Shown piece after piece: positions 34,701 through 43,386 of a DNA stretch of 64,000 nucleotides. The number at the start of each line of letters is the position of its first letter. The stretch's first letter is position 1. A program made the position numbers and the translations under genes. Source of the DNA: Paenibacillus sp. FSL H8-0332 (lineage in GTDB: Bacteria > Bacillota > Bacilli > Paenibacillales > Paenibacillaceae); NCBI RefSeq assembly GCF_037963835.1, contig NZ_CP150145.1:5704001-5768000 (forward strand), in the 5' to 3' direction. The notes under the pieces were generated by a model, which worked only from the letters and a program-made list of their open reading frames with translations, made no database searches and was not told the origin of the DNA.

Positions 34701-35300
34701 ATGACTGATGCCAAAATTCCTTACAGCCTCAACAGCAAAGCCGTTGCCGAAGCGACCCGGTACTGGCTGCACAAGCGCGGGGTAACCTTAGAGGAGATCG
34801 CCGAGCTTGTCATGCTGCTGCAAAAGAAATACTATCCGGGCCTGACCATGGAGGAATGTATTCATAACGTCGAGATGGTACTCAGCAAGCGTGAGGTGCA
34901 GAATGCAGTTCTGACCGGCATCCAGCTGGATGTACTGGCCGAAGAGGGCAAGCTGTTTGCCCCGCTGCAGGAAATGATTGAGAATGACGAAGGCTTATAC
35001 GGGGTGGATGAGATTCTCGCCTTTTCCATCGTGAATGTATATGGCAGCATCGGCTTCACCAACTTCGGGTATGTGGACAAGCTTAAGCCGGGCGTGCTGG
35101 AAAGGCTGAATGACAAAACCACCGGCCAGATCCATACTTATCTGGATGATATCGTAGGTGCCGTAGCCGCAGCAGCCAGCAGCCGTATTGCCCACCGCAA
35201 GCAGGCGGAAATTGAGCAGAAGCTTGGCCTGGAACTTGAACCGGAGGATGTGGAAGAGGCTGCACGGCGCAGCACTATGGAGAACACTAAGCCAGAGTAA
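34701..35300 (+). CDS. pgpA: phosphatidylglycerophosphatase A (PgpA)
   Basis: A 199-aa PgpA-family protein; in the family the enzyme dephosphorylates phosphatidylglycerol phosphate. GGAGGA precedes the ATG at 34701. Visible family features are the N-terminal helical part WLHKRGVTLEEIAELVMLLQ and the core NDEGLYGVDEILAFSIVNVY with YGSIGFTNFGYVDKLKPG, followed by TGQIHTYLDDIVGAVAAA. It lacks long membrane helices, like the soluble YutG type of Bacillus. A 42-bp gap leads to the next gene, probably in the same operon. Confidence 0.88.
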   Translation: MTDAKIPYSLNSKAVAEATRYWLHKRGVTLEEIAELVMLLQKKYYPGLTMEECIHNVEMVLSKREVQNAVLTGIQLDVLAEEGKLFAPLQEMIENDEGLYGVDEILAFSIVNVYGSIGFTNFGYVDKLKPGVLERLNDKTTGQIHTYLDDIVGAVAAAASSRIAHRKQAEIEQKLGLELEPEDVEEAARRSTMENTKPE

Positions 35301-35342
35301 GGCGGGATTTAATATGGATCATTGGAAAGGTGCGAAGTGTGC

Positions 35343-36176
35343 ATGACCTATTCGTTCGTAGTGGAGCCGCTGGCTGTCCAGGATTTCGAGAGTGAGGATG
35401 AGCGGATTGAGCGGTGTAAGGAATGGAATCTTCTGCCCGGTTCAGCCACCCGGGTCAAAACTTATATGTACAAGCGGCAGGGCCTGACCCTGCCTTGTGA
35501 AATTGTAGGGTTTGTGGATAATCAGACGGTGGTGGTTCAGTTCGAGAACAAGCAGCAGCACTGCATCCACCCGGCCTACCTCAAAGAAATGCAGACCGCC
35601 AGCTTCGGCCAGCGCGCGCAAGCGGCGGCGGATGCACGGGCCGAGGACCCGGCAGAAGCTGCCGGAGAGACCGCAGCGGATGAGCTGCTGGAGAACCAGC
35701 CGGTTGAGGGCGATGTGGAGGGTGCGGAGCGTTTAGAGGGCGGGAGCGGGAGTGTTGGTGCTGCGGAGCGTTCAGAGAGTGGGAGCGCTGTTGAAGGCGT
35801 GACTGCTGCGGAGACAGCGGCTCCTGCAGAGAAGCCGCGCAAGCCAGCTGCCTCCAAGAAGAAGCCCGCCCTGCAGCTGCCGGAAGACAAGCTCAAGGTT
35901 ACAGCGGTTGTCAAAGAATTTACGACCGTTCCCAACCACTTTTCGGATAATGACGATGAAGTTATTATCTATGAAAACATAGCCATAGAAGGCCATGATC
36001 TGGCCATTGACGAAGTCTGGTCAAGCCACAGTGCCACGCTGAAGAAGCTGGAGCTTAAGGAGGGCGACCCCGTTTCTTTTGAAGCGAAGATTGTAGCCAA
36101 GAAGCTCTCCCAGCACCCGGTCAAATACAAAATCAACAACCCGTCCAAGATGAAGGTGATCCAGCCGGATTCTTAA
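35343..36176 (+). CDS. two-domain protein with Glu/Ala-rich linker, unknown
   Basis: A 277-aa protein from the ATG at 35343 (weak GGAAAGG upstream). The N-terminal part (residues 1-85) includes KTYMYKRQGLTLPCEIVGFV and VVVQFENKQQHCIHPAYL, a small beta barrel. A low-complexity Glu/Ala/Gly linker (about 90-185) follows, then a C-terminal beta domain (KLKVTAVVKEFTTVPNHF to KYKINNPSKMKVI) that looks like an OB fold (SFEAKIVAKKL). This is nucleic-acid-binding-like in shape but not assigned to a family. It follows pgpA. Confidence 0.6.
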   Translation: MTYSFVVEPLAVQDFESEDERIERCKEWNLLPGSATRVKTYMYKRQGLTLPCEIVGFVDNQTVVVQFENKQQHCIHPAYLKEMQTASFGQRAQAAADARAEDPAEAAGETAADELLENQPVEGDVEGAERLEGGSGSVGAAERSESGSAVEGVTAAETAAPAEKPRKPAASKKKPALQLPEDKLKVTAVVKEFTTVPNHFSDNDDEVIIYENIAIEGHDLAIDEVWSSHSATLKKLELKEGDPVSFEAKIVAKKLSQHPVKYKINNPSKMKVIQPDS

Positions 36177-36222
36177 GAATGGGATAATCGCAGGCCACTG
36201 GACGACACAGACAGATCATTGT

Positions 36223-36801
36223 CTAGGGCAGAGCGTCCAGCGGCTGCGGCCCCATTTGGTTGCGTTCGAGGAGGATACTAATATCCTCCATCAGCTTTTT
36301 GGCCGAAATCGGCAGCGAGTGTGTAATCCACCATTCCATTACTCCCACAGCAGCCGAAGCCATAAAATGCAGCAGCATCTCCTTGTTCATCCCCTGGTTC
36401 ACACCATCCATATCGATCTGCTCCGCCAGTCCCTCCATCAGCATGGCATGCAGACGGGTTCTGAAGGCAGGAATGCCGCTGTTATTAATCAGTGTAATGA
36501 AAACGGTAGCATGCTGTTCCACATATTCAGCCGTACGCAGCAGGGGACCGGAAGAGGTAAAATCGAGATTCTCCTGAATACCCACACAACGGTCACGCAG
36601 CTCCGTCATTTCCTTCTCAACACACTTATCCAGCAAATCATATTTGTCCACAAAATGCAGATAAACAGTACCTCTGCTCACATTAGCCCGCTCTGCAATC
36701 TCATGGACCGTAATCTGCTCAAAGCTCTTCTCTTCCATCAGACTAAGAAACGCCTTAAAAATAGCATCCCGCGTCTTCCCGATCCGCCTGTCCACCGCCA
36801 T
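36223..36801 (-). CDS. TetR family regulator
   Basis: A 192-aa repressor. HTH: AIFKAFLSLMEEKSFEQITV, HEIAERANVSRGTVYLHFVD and KYDLLDKCVEKEM, typical of the TetR_C_8/YxaF-like subgroup. The C-terminal part is helical (QHATVFITLINNSGIPAFR). The start may be ATG at 36801 or GTG 6 bp downstream. Convergent with the previous gene (46 bp gap). Its target is unclear, as the flanking genes face away. Confidence 0.88.
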   Translation of the reverse strand: MAVDRRIGKTRDAIFKAFLSLMEEKSFEQITVHEIAERANVSRGTVYLHFVDKYDLLDKCVEKEMTELRDRCVGIQENLDFTSSGPLLRTAEYVEQHATVFITLINNSGIPAFRTRLHAMLMEGLAEQIDMDGVNQGMNKEMLLHFMASAAVGVMEWWITHSLPISAKKLMEDISILLERNQMGPQPLDALP

Positions 36802-36883
36802 CCCTCTTACAACTCCTTCCCCTCAGCTCTTAGTTGGGTTCATTATATTTAACAGTTGTCAAAAAATCAACACGTGTGCAGAA

Positions 36884-36931
36884 TCAAGGGGCACTTGTGC
36901 TCTTCATTTAGACTGCTCAATTGAACTGCGG
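36884..36931. repeat. REP-like unit related to the argS-downstream cluster
   Basis: Contains GGGGCACTTGTGCTCTTCAT followed by TTAGACTGCTC, matching the fourth unit at 14690-14720 (GGTGCACTTGTGCTCCTCAT). It lies between TetR and the MBL-fold gene. Confidence 0.5.
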
Positions 36932-36942
36932 ATTAGCGCCGC

Positions 36943-37977
36943 CTACTCCACAGCCGTGAAAAGCAGGCCGCCGCCGGGCCCGGCCTCCGTCTCGGCTGCC
37001 CGCCCCCGGCGCACCAGCTCGGCCAGGTGGGCCAGCGCCTCGCTCATGGCGAACCGCATCTGGTGCGCTGTCGCGACCCGGCTGCGGAACAACCCCTCGC
37101 AGACCGCGAACCCGCTCTGCGGTCCGCCTGCGAGCAGCGCGGCTGTTGTATCCAACCGCTCCTCATGATGCCGGAGCAGGCTGTCCGCCCGCGCCGTGAA
37201 CCCCGGGAACGGTTCCCGGTGGCCCGGGAACGCCAGCGTAACCCGCAGGCTGCGCAGCTCCCGCAGCCCCTCCAGGAACGTCAGCAGCGGCTGCGGATCG
37301 CTGCCCGGCTGCAGGCCGACATTGGGCGAAATCTGCGGCAGCACAGCATCGCCGCAGAGAATCTGCCCGCTGTCGCCGTGGTAGAACGACACATGCCCCG
37401 GCGCATGCCCGCCTGTGATAATGGGCTGCCATTTACGGCTGCCCATTACAAACGGCTCCGCGGCATTGATGTAGGTGACCTCCGGCTGCGGGGTCACCTC
37501 GGGCAGGAAGCCCTCCAGATGCTCGCGGATGCCTGTGTTCCACTCCTCCGGCATGCCATGCCGCCGGAAAAAGACCGGCAGCGCCTCATTCAGAATCGCT
37601 TCATCGCCCCAGGCGAGACCGGCTTCGGTATGAGCCCGCTCGGTCATCCATACCCGGGCTCCGCTGCGGGACTGCATCCAGCCCGCAAGGCCATAATGGT
37701 CGGGATGATGATGGGTAACCACGATATCCCGCACCTGCCTCCAGGTAAGGCTCAGCGCCTCAAGTACCCCCTGCCAGGCAAGCTCGGCAGCCGGTGTATG
37801 CGGGCCTGGATCAATAACTGTAACCCTGCCGTCCTTGTCCGGCAGCAGATAGCTGTTAACCTGACGCAGCGGCAGCCCCATCGGTACGGATACCTGAAGT
37901 ACTCCGCCGTCCCAAGCTTGAATGATCTCCTTATTCAACCTTCCTTCGCCTCCTCTAAGCCCTCTCTCTGATGCCAT
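36943..37977 (-). CDS. MBL-fold metallo-hydrolase
   Basis: A 344-aa metallo-beta-lactamase-fold enzyme. Metal ligands: THHHPDHYGLAG (HxHxDH), His in ITGGHAPGHVSFYHGD and Asp in ILCGDAVLPQISPN. A C-terminal winged-helix-like domain (LFRSRVATAHQMRFAMSEAL, AHLAELVRRGRA) is characteristic of the MBL/BLACT-WH group. ATG at 37977 is 2 bp past the methyltransferase stop; a TTG start 42 bp inside is possible. The two genes form a pair. Substrate unknown. Confidence 0.88.
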   Translation of the reverse strand: MASERGLRGGEGRLNKEIIQAWDGGVLQVSVPMGLPLRQVNSYLLPDKDGRVTVIDPGPHTPAAELAWQGVLEALSLTWRQVRDIVVTHHHPDHYGLAGWMQSRSGARVWMTERAHTEAGLAWGDEAILNEALPVFFRRHGMPEEWNTGIREHLEGFLPEVTPQPEVTYINAAEPFVMGSRKWQPIITGGHAPGHVSFYHGDSGQILCGDAVLPQISPNVGLQPGSDPQPLLTFLEGLRELRSLRVTLAFPGHREPFPGFTARADSLLRHHEERLDTTAALLAGGPQSGFAVCEGLFRSRVATAHQMRFAMSEALAHLAELVRRGRAAETEAGPGGGLLFTAVE

Positions 37978-37979
37978 CT

Positions 37980-38717
37980 CTAAGGTCTACCTCCCATGAA
38001 AATCATGCGGGCCGAGGATTCAGCGTTATATTCCTCTTCATCGTAGCCGCCGTGAACAGTATCCAGCCGCAGCCCGGCAGCGTCAAGCATTTTGCGGAAA
38101 TCCTCCAGCGTGTAGAGCTTCACCCGTTCCTGGCACTTGCGGGCCGGAGCGCTCCCAGCCTTCGAGGTCAGCAGGATATTCTTTTTCACATACCCTTCCT
38201 CGATCCGGCGGGTCTCATCAATCTGGACATCTCCGTCCTCCCGGACCGAATGGGGCACCAGATGGCGGATGACGTAAGCCGGATTCAGAAAATCAATGAT
38301 GAACCGGCCACCCGGCTTCAGCATCCGGCAGATCTCCTTAAGCACCTTAATCTGCTCCTCATCCTCTTCAAAATACCCGAAGGAAGTGAACAAATTGACC
38401 ACGGCATCGAAGCCTCCCGCAAGCGGAAGCTCACGCATATCCGAGTGCAGCCAGGTTATCTGCTCCGCCCCCGTCTGCGCACGCGCCTCACGCAGCAGTA
38501 CCTCCGACAAATCCACGCCCGTTACTTCATAGCCAGCCTGCGACAGAGCCAGCGAATGGCGGCCCATGCCGCAGCAGAGGTCCAGCACCTTCGTCCCCCG
38601 GGGCAGGCCAAGCCACTGGATCATGCTCTCCACCTCATGACGCGCACCGCTGAAATCCCTGTGTCTGTATACAATCAGATAGTCCTCGCCAAAACATTTC
38701 TCATACCACTCACTCAT
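37980..38717 (-). CDS. class I SAM-dependent methyltransferase
   Basis: A 245-aa methyltransferase from the ATG at 38717 (AGGAAAGAG upstream). Motif I VLDLCCGMGRHSLALSQAGY, acidic SAM ligand TGVDLSEVLLREA, motif around FDAVVNLFTSFGYFEEDEED-like (FDAVVNLFTSFGYFEED) and LKPGGRFIIDFLNP. C-terminal part MLDAAGLRLDTVHGGYDEEE is typical. No relation to the Zur operon pair beyond fold. The MBL-fold gene follows at once. Confidence 0.9.
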   Translation of the reverse strand: MSEWYEKCFGEDYLIVYRHRDFSGARHEVESMIQWLGLPRGTKVLDLCCGMGRHSLALSQAGYEVTGVDLSEVLLREARAQTGAEQITWLHSDMRELPLAGGFDAVVNLFTSFGYFEEDEEQIKVLKEICRMLKPGGRFIIDFLNPAYVIRHLVPHSVREDGDVQIDETRRIEEGYVKKNILLTSKAGSAPARKCQERVKLYTLEDFRKMLDAAGLRLDTVHGGYDEEEYNAESSARMIFMGGRP

Positions 38718-38998
38718 CTCTTTCCTAGCTCCTTCCACACCCCGCTTCACCGCACGGGCTTATCCCTGTCTCTAATAACGCCTATTGTACCGCCTTTTAC
38801 TGTAGAAGCCCAGCGAAGTCACAGACCTGCAACACATAATAGTTTATTTATAATTATAGGAACAGGATCACTGTGCGGATAAAAAAAGTATTCCTTCGCG
38901 GCGCATATGTATTCGGTTTTTCGCATAACAAACAGCAGTCCCGGTGACCCAGCCGGGACTGCTACACATCTATAGTTTCGGTTATGGGTTCGGTTCGC
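38718..38998. other. intergenic region with terminator
   Basis: About 280 bp between divergent-end genes. It holds the terminator at 38934-38963 and an AT-rich segment around 38830-38930, which may contain the promoter of the methyltransferase/MBL pair. No RNA or gene recognised. Confidence 0.4.
38934..38963 (-). terminator. terminator of the GH13 gene
   Basis: Perfect 11-bp arms AGCAGTCCCGG and CCGGGACTGCT with an 8-base loop, 35 bp after the GH13 stop on the minus strand, followed by GTTTGTT. Confidence 0.85.
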
Positions 38999-40705
38999 TT
39001 AAGCAGAACTCGTATCCATCCACTGCAGATACACGCGCGCTTCATAAGGACGGAGCTTCAGCTGGCGCAGATCCTCCTCTTTGACGGGCGGATAATTAGA
39101 GATCAGCAGCTCCAGCTTCTCGGCGGGCTGGAATTCCTCCGGCAGCTCAAATACAGGCTCATGCTCGTAGAAATTGAGGATCACCAGCAGCCGCTGATCC
39201 TCCAGCGTCCGGGTATAGGCATAGATTTCGGGATGCTCCTCCAGCAAGAGTCCGTATTCACCATAGACGATGACCTGATGTTTTTTGCGGAGCTGGATCA
39301 GCTTCTTATAATAATTGAAAATAGAGTCCGGGTCCTTGACGCTGCTGGCCGCATTAATCTCCCGGGAGTTCGAGTTAACCCTGATCCAGGGCGTCCCTGC
39401 GGTGAACCCGCCTTCCTCGCCATCATCCCATTGCATCGGAGTACGGGCATTGTCGCGGCTCTTGGTATGAATTGCAGCCATGATGTCGGCTTCGGGAACG
39501 CCGTTCTTTCGCTTGTCCTCATAATAGTTCAAGGTCTCGACATCCCGGTAATCATCGATCGACTCGAAGGCTACATTGGTCATGCCGATCTCCTCACCCT
39601 GATAAATATAAGGCGTGCCTTCCAGTATGTGAATGAAGGTGGCGAGCATTTTGGCCGACGGGACCCGGTAGAACAGGTCATTGCCGAACCGCGACACCGA
39701 GCGCGGCTGGTCATGGTTGCACAGATAGTTGGCGTTCCAGCCCCGGTTATGCAGCACAGTCTGCCAATCGCTGATGATCCTCTTGAGATCCGTCAGCTTC
39801 CAGGGCACCACATCCCACTTCCCGCTGCCCGGCGAGGCGGCATCCAGATTCATATGCTCGAACTGAAAGGTCATATTCAGCTCGCGGCGTCCGTCACCGA
39901 CATAATCCAGCGCCTGCTCCGGCCCGAGCCCCGAGGTCTCCCCAACCGTCATAATGTCGTAGTAATAGAGCACCTTATCATGCAGGTTCTGCAGCAGGGT
40001 ATGCACATGCTCCAGGTTCGAGAACATGTCATAGGCGCGGACCGTCGGAGTGCCGCCGGGGTTCAGCGCATCCGGGTAGCCCTCCGCCTTCACGATATGG
40101 GCAATCGCATCAAAACGGAAGCCGTCCACTCCCTTCTTCAGCCACCACTCCACCATCTCATGCAGCTTGCCGATTACAGCAGGATTCTCCCAGTTAAGAT
40201 CCGGCTGGAACCGGGAATACAGATGCAGGTAATATTCATCAGTACGGGGATCCAGCTCCCAGACCGAACCGCTGAAGTAGGATTCCCAGTTGTTCGGCGG
40301 ACCGCCGTTTTTACCTTGTCGCCATATATAATAGTCCCGCTTGGGATTGTCCTTCGAGCTTCTGGACTCCACGAACCACGGATGCTCATGCGAGGTATGA
40401 TTCAGCACCAGGTCCATCATCAGCTTCATCCCGCGGGAATGCATCTCGCGTAGCAGCAGGTCAAAATCATCCATCGTGCCGAATTCCTTCATAATGTCGC
40501 AATAATCGCTGATATCATAGCCATTGTCATGGTTCGGGGATTTATAAATCGGGCAGACCCATATCACATCCACCCCGAGGTCCTGCAAGTAATCAAGCTT
40601 CGATAATATTCCGCGCAAATCTCCAATTCCATCACCGTTAGCGTCCATGAAGCTGATCGGATAGATCTGGTAGACAACACTCTCTTTCCACCATTTAGGG
40701 TTCAC
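38999..40705 (-). CDS. GH13 alpha-glucosidase (oligo-1,6-glucosidase type)
   Basis: Cytoplasmic glucosidase acting on malto- or isomalto-oligosaccharides, 568 aa. I use the GTG at 40705 because GGAGG (40714-40718) lies 8 bp upstream; MNPKWWKESVVYQIYPISFMD is cut to NPKWWKESVVYQIYPISF at the N-terminus. GH13 regions: DLVLNHTSHEHPWF, nucleophile Asp in GFRFDAIAHI, acid Glu in MTVGETSGLG, and CNHDQPRSVSRFG. YYIWRQGKNGGPPNNW marks subfamily 31. No sugar transporter neighbours, so exact substrate is uncertain. Confidence 0.92.
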   Translation of the reverse strand: MNPKWWKESVVYQIYPISFMDANGDGIGDLRGILSKLDYLQDLGVDVIWVCPIYKSPNHDNGYDISDYCDIMKEFGTMDDFDLLLREMHSRGMKLMMDLVLNHTSHEHPWFVESRSSKDNPKRDYYIWRQGKNGGPPNNWESYFSGSVWELDPRTDEYYLHLYSRFQPDLNWENPAVIGKLHEMVEWWLKKGVDGFRFDAIAHIVKAEGYPDALNPGGTPTVRAYDMFSNLEHVHTLLQNLHDKVLYYYDIMTVGETSGLGPEQALDYVGDGRRELNMTFQFEHMNLDAASPGSGKWDVVPWKLTDLKRIISDWQTVLHNRGWNANYLCNHDQPRSVSRFGNDLFYRVPSAKMLATFIHILEGTPYIYQGEEIGMTNVAFESIDDYRDVETLNYYEDKRKNGVPEADIMAAIHTKSRDNARTPMQWDDGEEGGFTAGTPWIRVNSNSREINAASSVKDPDSIFNYYKKLIQLRKKHQVIVYGEYGLLLEEHPEIYAYTRTLEDQRLLVILNFYEHEPVFELPEEFQPAEKLELLISNYPPVKEEDLRQLKLRPYEARVYLQWMDTSSA

Positions 40706-40832
40706 TTCAGATACCTCCGCTTCTCTCGATTCCTGTTGCATAAGACACATTAATATATTTTAACCAGAACAACCGCCTTCAACCAACCAGTGTATTCACA
40801 AGCCTGATCGACCTTTGCCGCAAAAAAGAAAA

Positions 40833-40880
40833 GCCGGATACCCTGATCGGGTACCCGTCTTCTGCCGGGACGTATCCGGC
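40833..40880 (-). terminator. terminator of the collagen-like gene
   Basis: Arms GCCGGATAC (40833-40841) and GTATCCGGC (40872-40880), with an inner ACCC/GGGT pairing, followed on the minus strand by TTTTCTTTTTT. Confidence 0.8.
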
Positions 40881-40914
40881 CCAATGAGTGGAATTATTCT
40901 GGTCAAAAGAGTCA

Positions 40915-42069
40915 CTAAGCCAACTGCTTAATAACAATCGAAGCATTGACATTGGCTTGTGTTCCTCCAGCCAGCGTCTGCAGGGTGACTGCAGCAGCCG
41001 AGCTGTGATTCCGAAGCGTCAGCACATCGCCTGACGATAATGCGATGATCGCCTGGCCGGTATTCTGCTGGGTGCCTGCACCCGACCCATAGACCGTTCC
41101 CGGAACCTCTGCCCCGTTCACGAACAGGGCGAACTGGTTGGGCTCTACACCCGAGACCGAGAAATTAACCTCATAGATTCCGGCATTGGTCACCGAAATT
41201 GTAGTTGTACCAGGGGCATGTGTAATTCCGGGAGTAAGCAGCCCATTTGTATCAAAAGACACATCTGCCTCAATCGGCACTACCTGCGCACCGAGGTTAT
41301 ATACGTAACCGAACTCGGCAATTCCGCCAGCCGCCCCTGTGGCACCCGTCGCTCCCGTTGCCCCGGCTGGACCGGCAACCCCTGTTGCACCCGTTGCTCC
41401 CGCTGGCCCCGCCGGGCCGATGGCTCCTGCCGCTCCCGCTGGCCCCGCCGGACCGATAGCTCCTGCTGCTCCCGCAGGCCCCGCCGGACCGATAGCTCCT
41501 GCCGGGCCCGCCGGGCCGATGGCTCCCGCCGCTCCCGCAGGCCCCGCCGGGCCCGCCGGACCGATCCCGCCGAGCGCTCCGGCCGCGCCTAATGCTCCCG
41601 CCGCGCCCGCCGCTCCGAGCGCACCTTGGGTACCGGCTGCGCCCAGCCCCCCGACTGCTCCGGCTGCGCCCAACAGCCCTGCTGCTCCCGCTGCTCCACG
41701 GGCACCGGCTGCGCCAGCGGCGCCAAGTGCTCCGGCTGCGCCGATTGCCCCCAGTGCCCCTGCGGTTCCCTGTTCGCCCAGCGCTCCGGCTGCTCCCGCT
41801 GCGCCGAGCGCACCTGCGGCACCTGCGGCTCCCGCCGCTCCCAGTGCTTCAACAGCGCCTGCCGCGCTTAAGGCTCCGGCCGCACCCGCTGCTCCCAGCG
41901 CACCTAATGGAATATTGACGCGGACAATTTGCTGCTTGACGATAATTTTCTTGCAGCCGCATTGGTTGTCCTTCCGTTTTCTCACAGGACGCTTCACTTT
42001 TGGCAGCGGGCATTCTGCGATCTCATCTTTACAGATCCGCTTCTTTCTCTTATGTTTGGTAAGACCCAT
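40915..42069 (-). CDS. collagen-like surface/exosporium protein
   Basis: A 384-aa protein with a basic Cys-containing N-terminus (KHKRKKRICKDEIAECP, NQCGCKKIIVKQQIVRVNIP), then about 190 residues of Gly-X-Y repeats and a C-terminal beta-sandwich (IAEFGYVYNLGAQVVPIEAD to GGTQANVNASIVIKQL cut at NASIVIKQLA) of the BclA/C1q-TNF-like type. The repeats come in two blocks: an Ala-rich GAxGAA block first, then a GPAGPAG/GATGAT block. GGAGG lies 8 bp before the ATG at 42069. Family members trimerise and form spore hair-like naps. No signal peptide, which fits mother-cell assembly. Confidence 0.88.
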   Translation of the reverse strand: MGLTKHKRKKRICKDEIAECPLPKVKRPVRKRKDNQCGCKKIIVKQQIVRVNIPLGALGAAGAAGALSAAGAVEALGAAGAAGAAGALGAAGAAGALGEQGTAGALGAIGAAGALGAAGAAGARGAAGAAGLLGAAGAVGGLGAAGTQGALGAAGAAGALGAAGALGGIGPAGPAGPAGAAGAIGPAGPAGAIGPAGPAGAAGAIGPAGPAGAAGAIGPAGPAGATGATGVAGPAGATGATGATGAAGGIAEFGYVYNLGAQVVPIEADVSFDTNGLLTPGITHAPGTTTISVTNAGIYEVNFSVSGVEPNQFALFVNGAEVPGTVYGSGAGTQQNTGQAIIALSSGDVLTLRNHSSAAAVTLQTLAGGTQANVNASIVIKQLA

Positions 42070-42337
42070 GCTCAACACCTCCTACAGACTTTATGTATCC
42101 TACTCCGTTAACCCAGAGGAGGCATGGACATTCATCCCGTAGGCAAATATTTATTTTGGGAAAACGGGTGATTTGTACCGGTTGGACAAGCTGAATTCAT
42201 CTGCGCAGAGCCGAAATTGTTCACCCGCCCTATCACACCCCGTCCAGCCAAAACATATACTATTGCCGGACAACCCGCCTTCGATTGCCCCGGTGATCAT
42301 ATTTGATTGCAAGAGAACCCGTTCAAAATGCAAAAAA
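42070..42337. other. intergenic region
   Basis: About 270 bp between the collagen-like gene start and the HAD terminator. An 81-codon minus-strand frame here has no start signal and overlaps the terminator; I do not support it as a gene. The promoter of the collagen-like gene should lie here. Confidence 0.35.
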
Positions 42338-42370
42338 AGTATTCCATTGCATAAACTGCAATCGAATACT
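42338..42370 (-). terminator. terminator of the HAD phosphatase gene
   Basis: Arms AGTATTCCATTGCA and TGCAATCGAATACT (one mismatch) followed on the minus strand by TTTTTTTG, about 45 bp after the stop. Confidence 0.85.
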
Positions 42371-42412
42371 CGTCTAAGCCTTTCCGCTCCGGGCAACGCC
42401 CCTGGAGGTAAT

Positions 42413-43183
42413 CTACAGCAGGCCCACCATCCTCAAGCCTTCATAGATGCCGTCCTCACGGACAGACTTCGTAATGAAGGAGGCGGCCGCCTTCGCTTCC
42501 TTCTCGCCATTGCCCATGGCAATGCCATATCCGACATACCCCAGCATCTCCACATCATTCAGGCCATCGCCAAAAGCATAGACCTCTTCCTTCTCCACCC
42601 CGATCACCTTCAGCATCTCCGCGATCCCGTTCGCTTTGGAGCCGTTGCCGGGCAGCACATCCATACACAGCGGGTGCCAGCGGATGAAATTCAGCTCCGG
42701 GTACCGCTCGGCGTAGACCACCTGACTCTCCTGCGGACAGAAGATCATGGCCTGGTAGATGTCATTCTTCAGGAAATATCCCGCATCATGCGTTGGAAAT
42801 ACCAGCTTCAGCGAACCGACGCTCGTATTGATGTACTCATGATCGGCCACATTCACTCTCATGCCCGCCGTATCCGTATACGCAACAGGGTGATCCAGCT
42901 TCTCCGCGAACAAGGTCAGCTCTTCCAGCACGCTGGTCGCAATCGGGTTCTTGTACACCGGCTTCCCTTCATAGACTACATACTGCCCGTTCAGCGAGAC
43001 ATACGAGTCAATTCCCAGCTCCTCGCGCAGCCCCTCGAACATATAATCCGCTCTTCCGGTAGCAATCGCTACATGGTGCCCGCGTCTCTTCAGCTCCGCT
43101 ATCGCTTCTCTGGTGGAAGCCGGAATGTTCTTGTCTTCATCATAGATTGTACCGTCAATATCGAAAAAAATCGTTTTCTTCAA
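42413..43183 (-). CDS. Cof-type HAD-IIB phosphatase
   Basis: A 256-aa HAD hydrolase starting at TTG 43183 (GGAAGG upstream). Motif I FFDIDGTIYDEDKNIP (nucleophile Asp), motif II ATGRADYMFEG, the Lys of motif III around NGSKANGIAEML, and motif IV AFGDGLNDVEMLGYVG. The C2-type cap (residues about 80-190) contains YVSLNGQYVVYEG. These enzymes dephosphorylate sugar phosphates or cofactors such as FMN or PLP; substrate unknown. Single gene. Confidence 0.92.
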   Translation of the reverse strand: MKKTIFFDIDGTIYDEDKNIPASTREAIAELKRRGHHVAIATGRADYMFEGLREELGIDSYVSLNGQYVVYEGKPVYKNPIATSVLEELTLFAEKLDHPVAYTDTAGMRVNVADHEYINTSVGSLKLVFPTHDAGYFLKNDIYQAMIFCPQESQVVYAERYPELNFIRWHPLCMDVLPGNGSKANGIAEMLKVIGVEKEEVYAFGDGLNDVEMLGYVGYGIAMGNGEKEAKAAASFITKSVREDGIYEGLRMVGLL

Positions 43184-43320
43184 AGTGATGCCTTCCCTTC
43201 CCCATACGCTCTGCCTATTTACAGCCTGCTCAAATTGTAACAAAATCCTCCGTCAAAGTGGAGTCTATTCTCCCCGCCGCTCTGCCAAACTCGGATATCA
43301 TCAGGCCTTATATTCCCAAA

Positions 43321-43360
43321 AAAGCTGCGCCGCACTCCACATGGAGGACAGCCCAGCTTA
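43321..43360 (-). terminator. terminator of the nif operon
   Basis: Minus-strand hairpin AAGCTG...CTCCA-TG-TGGAG...CAGCTT followed by TTTTTT, about 27 bp after the nifV stop. It ends the operon before the HAD gene. Confidence 0.8.
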
Positions 43361-43386
43361 AGCATCCGCATATTTAAAAATATATA

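Noticed and set aside
38984-40453. 489-codon open frame on the plus strand opposite the GH13 gene
   Set aside because: Antisense to a clear glycoside hydrolase with its own RBS and terminator; the product is not like any protein family I know.
41339-42142. Pro/Ala-rich frame on the plus strand (APVAPAGPAG-like)
   Set aside because: Mirror of the collagen-like Gly-X-Y repeats; repetitive DNA leaves several frames open.
42151-42396. 81-codon minus-strand frame before the HAD gene
   Set aside because: No Shine-Dalgarno and it overlaps the HAD terminator.
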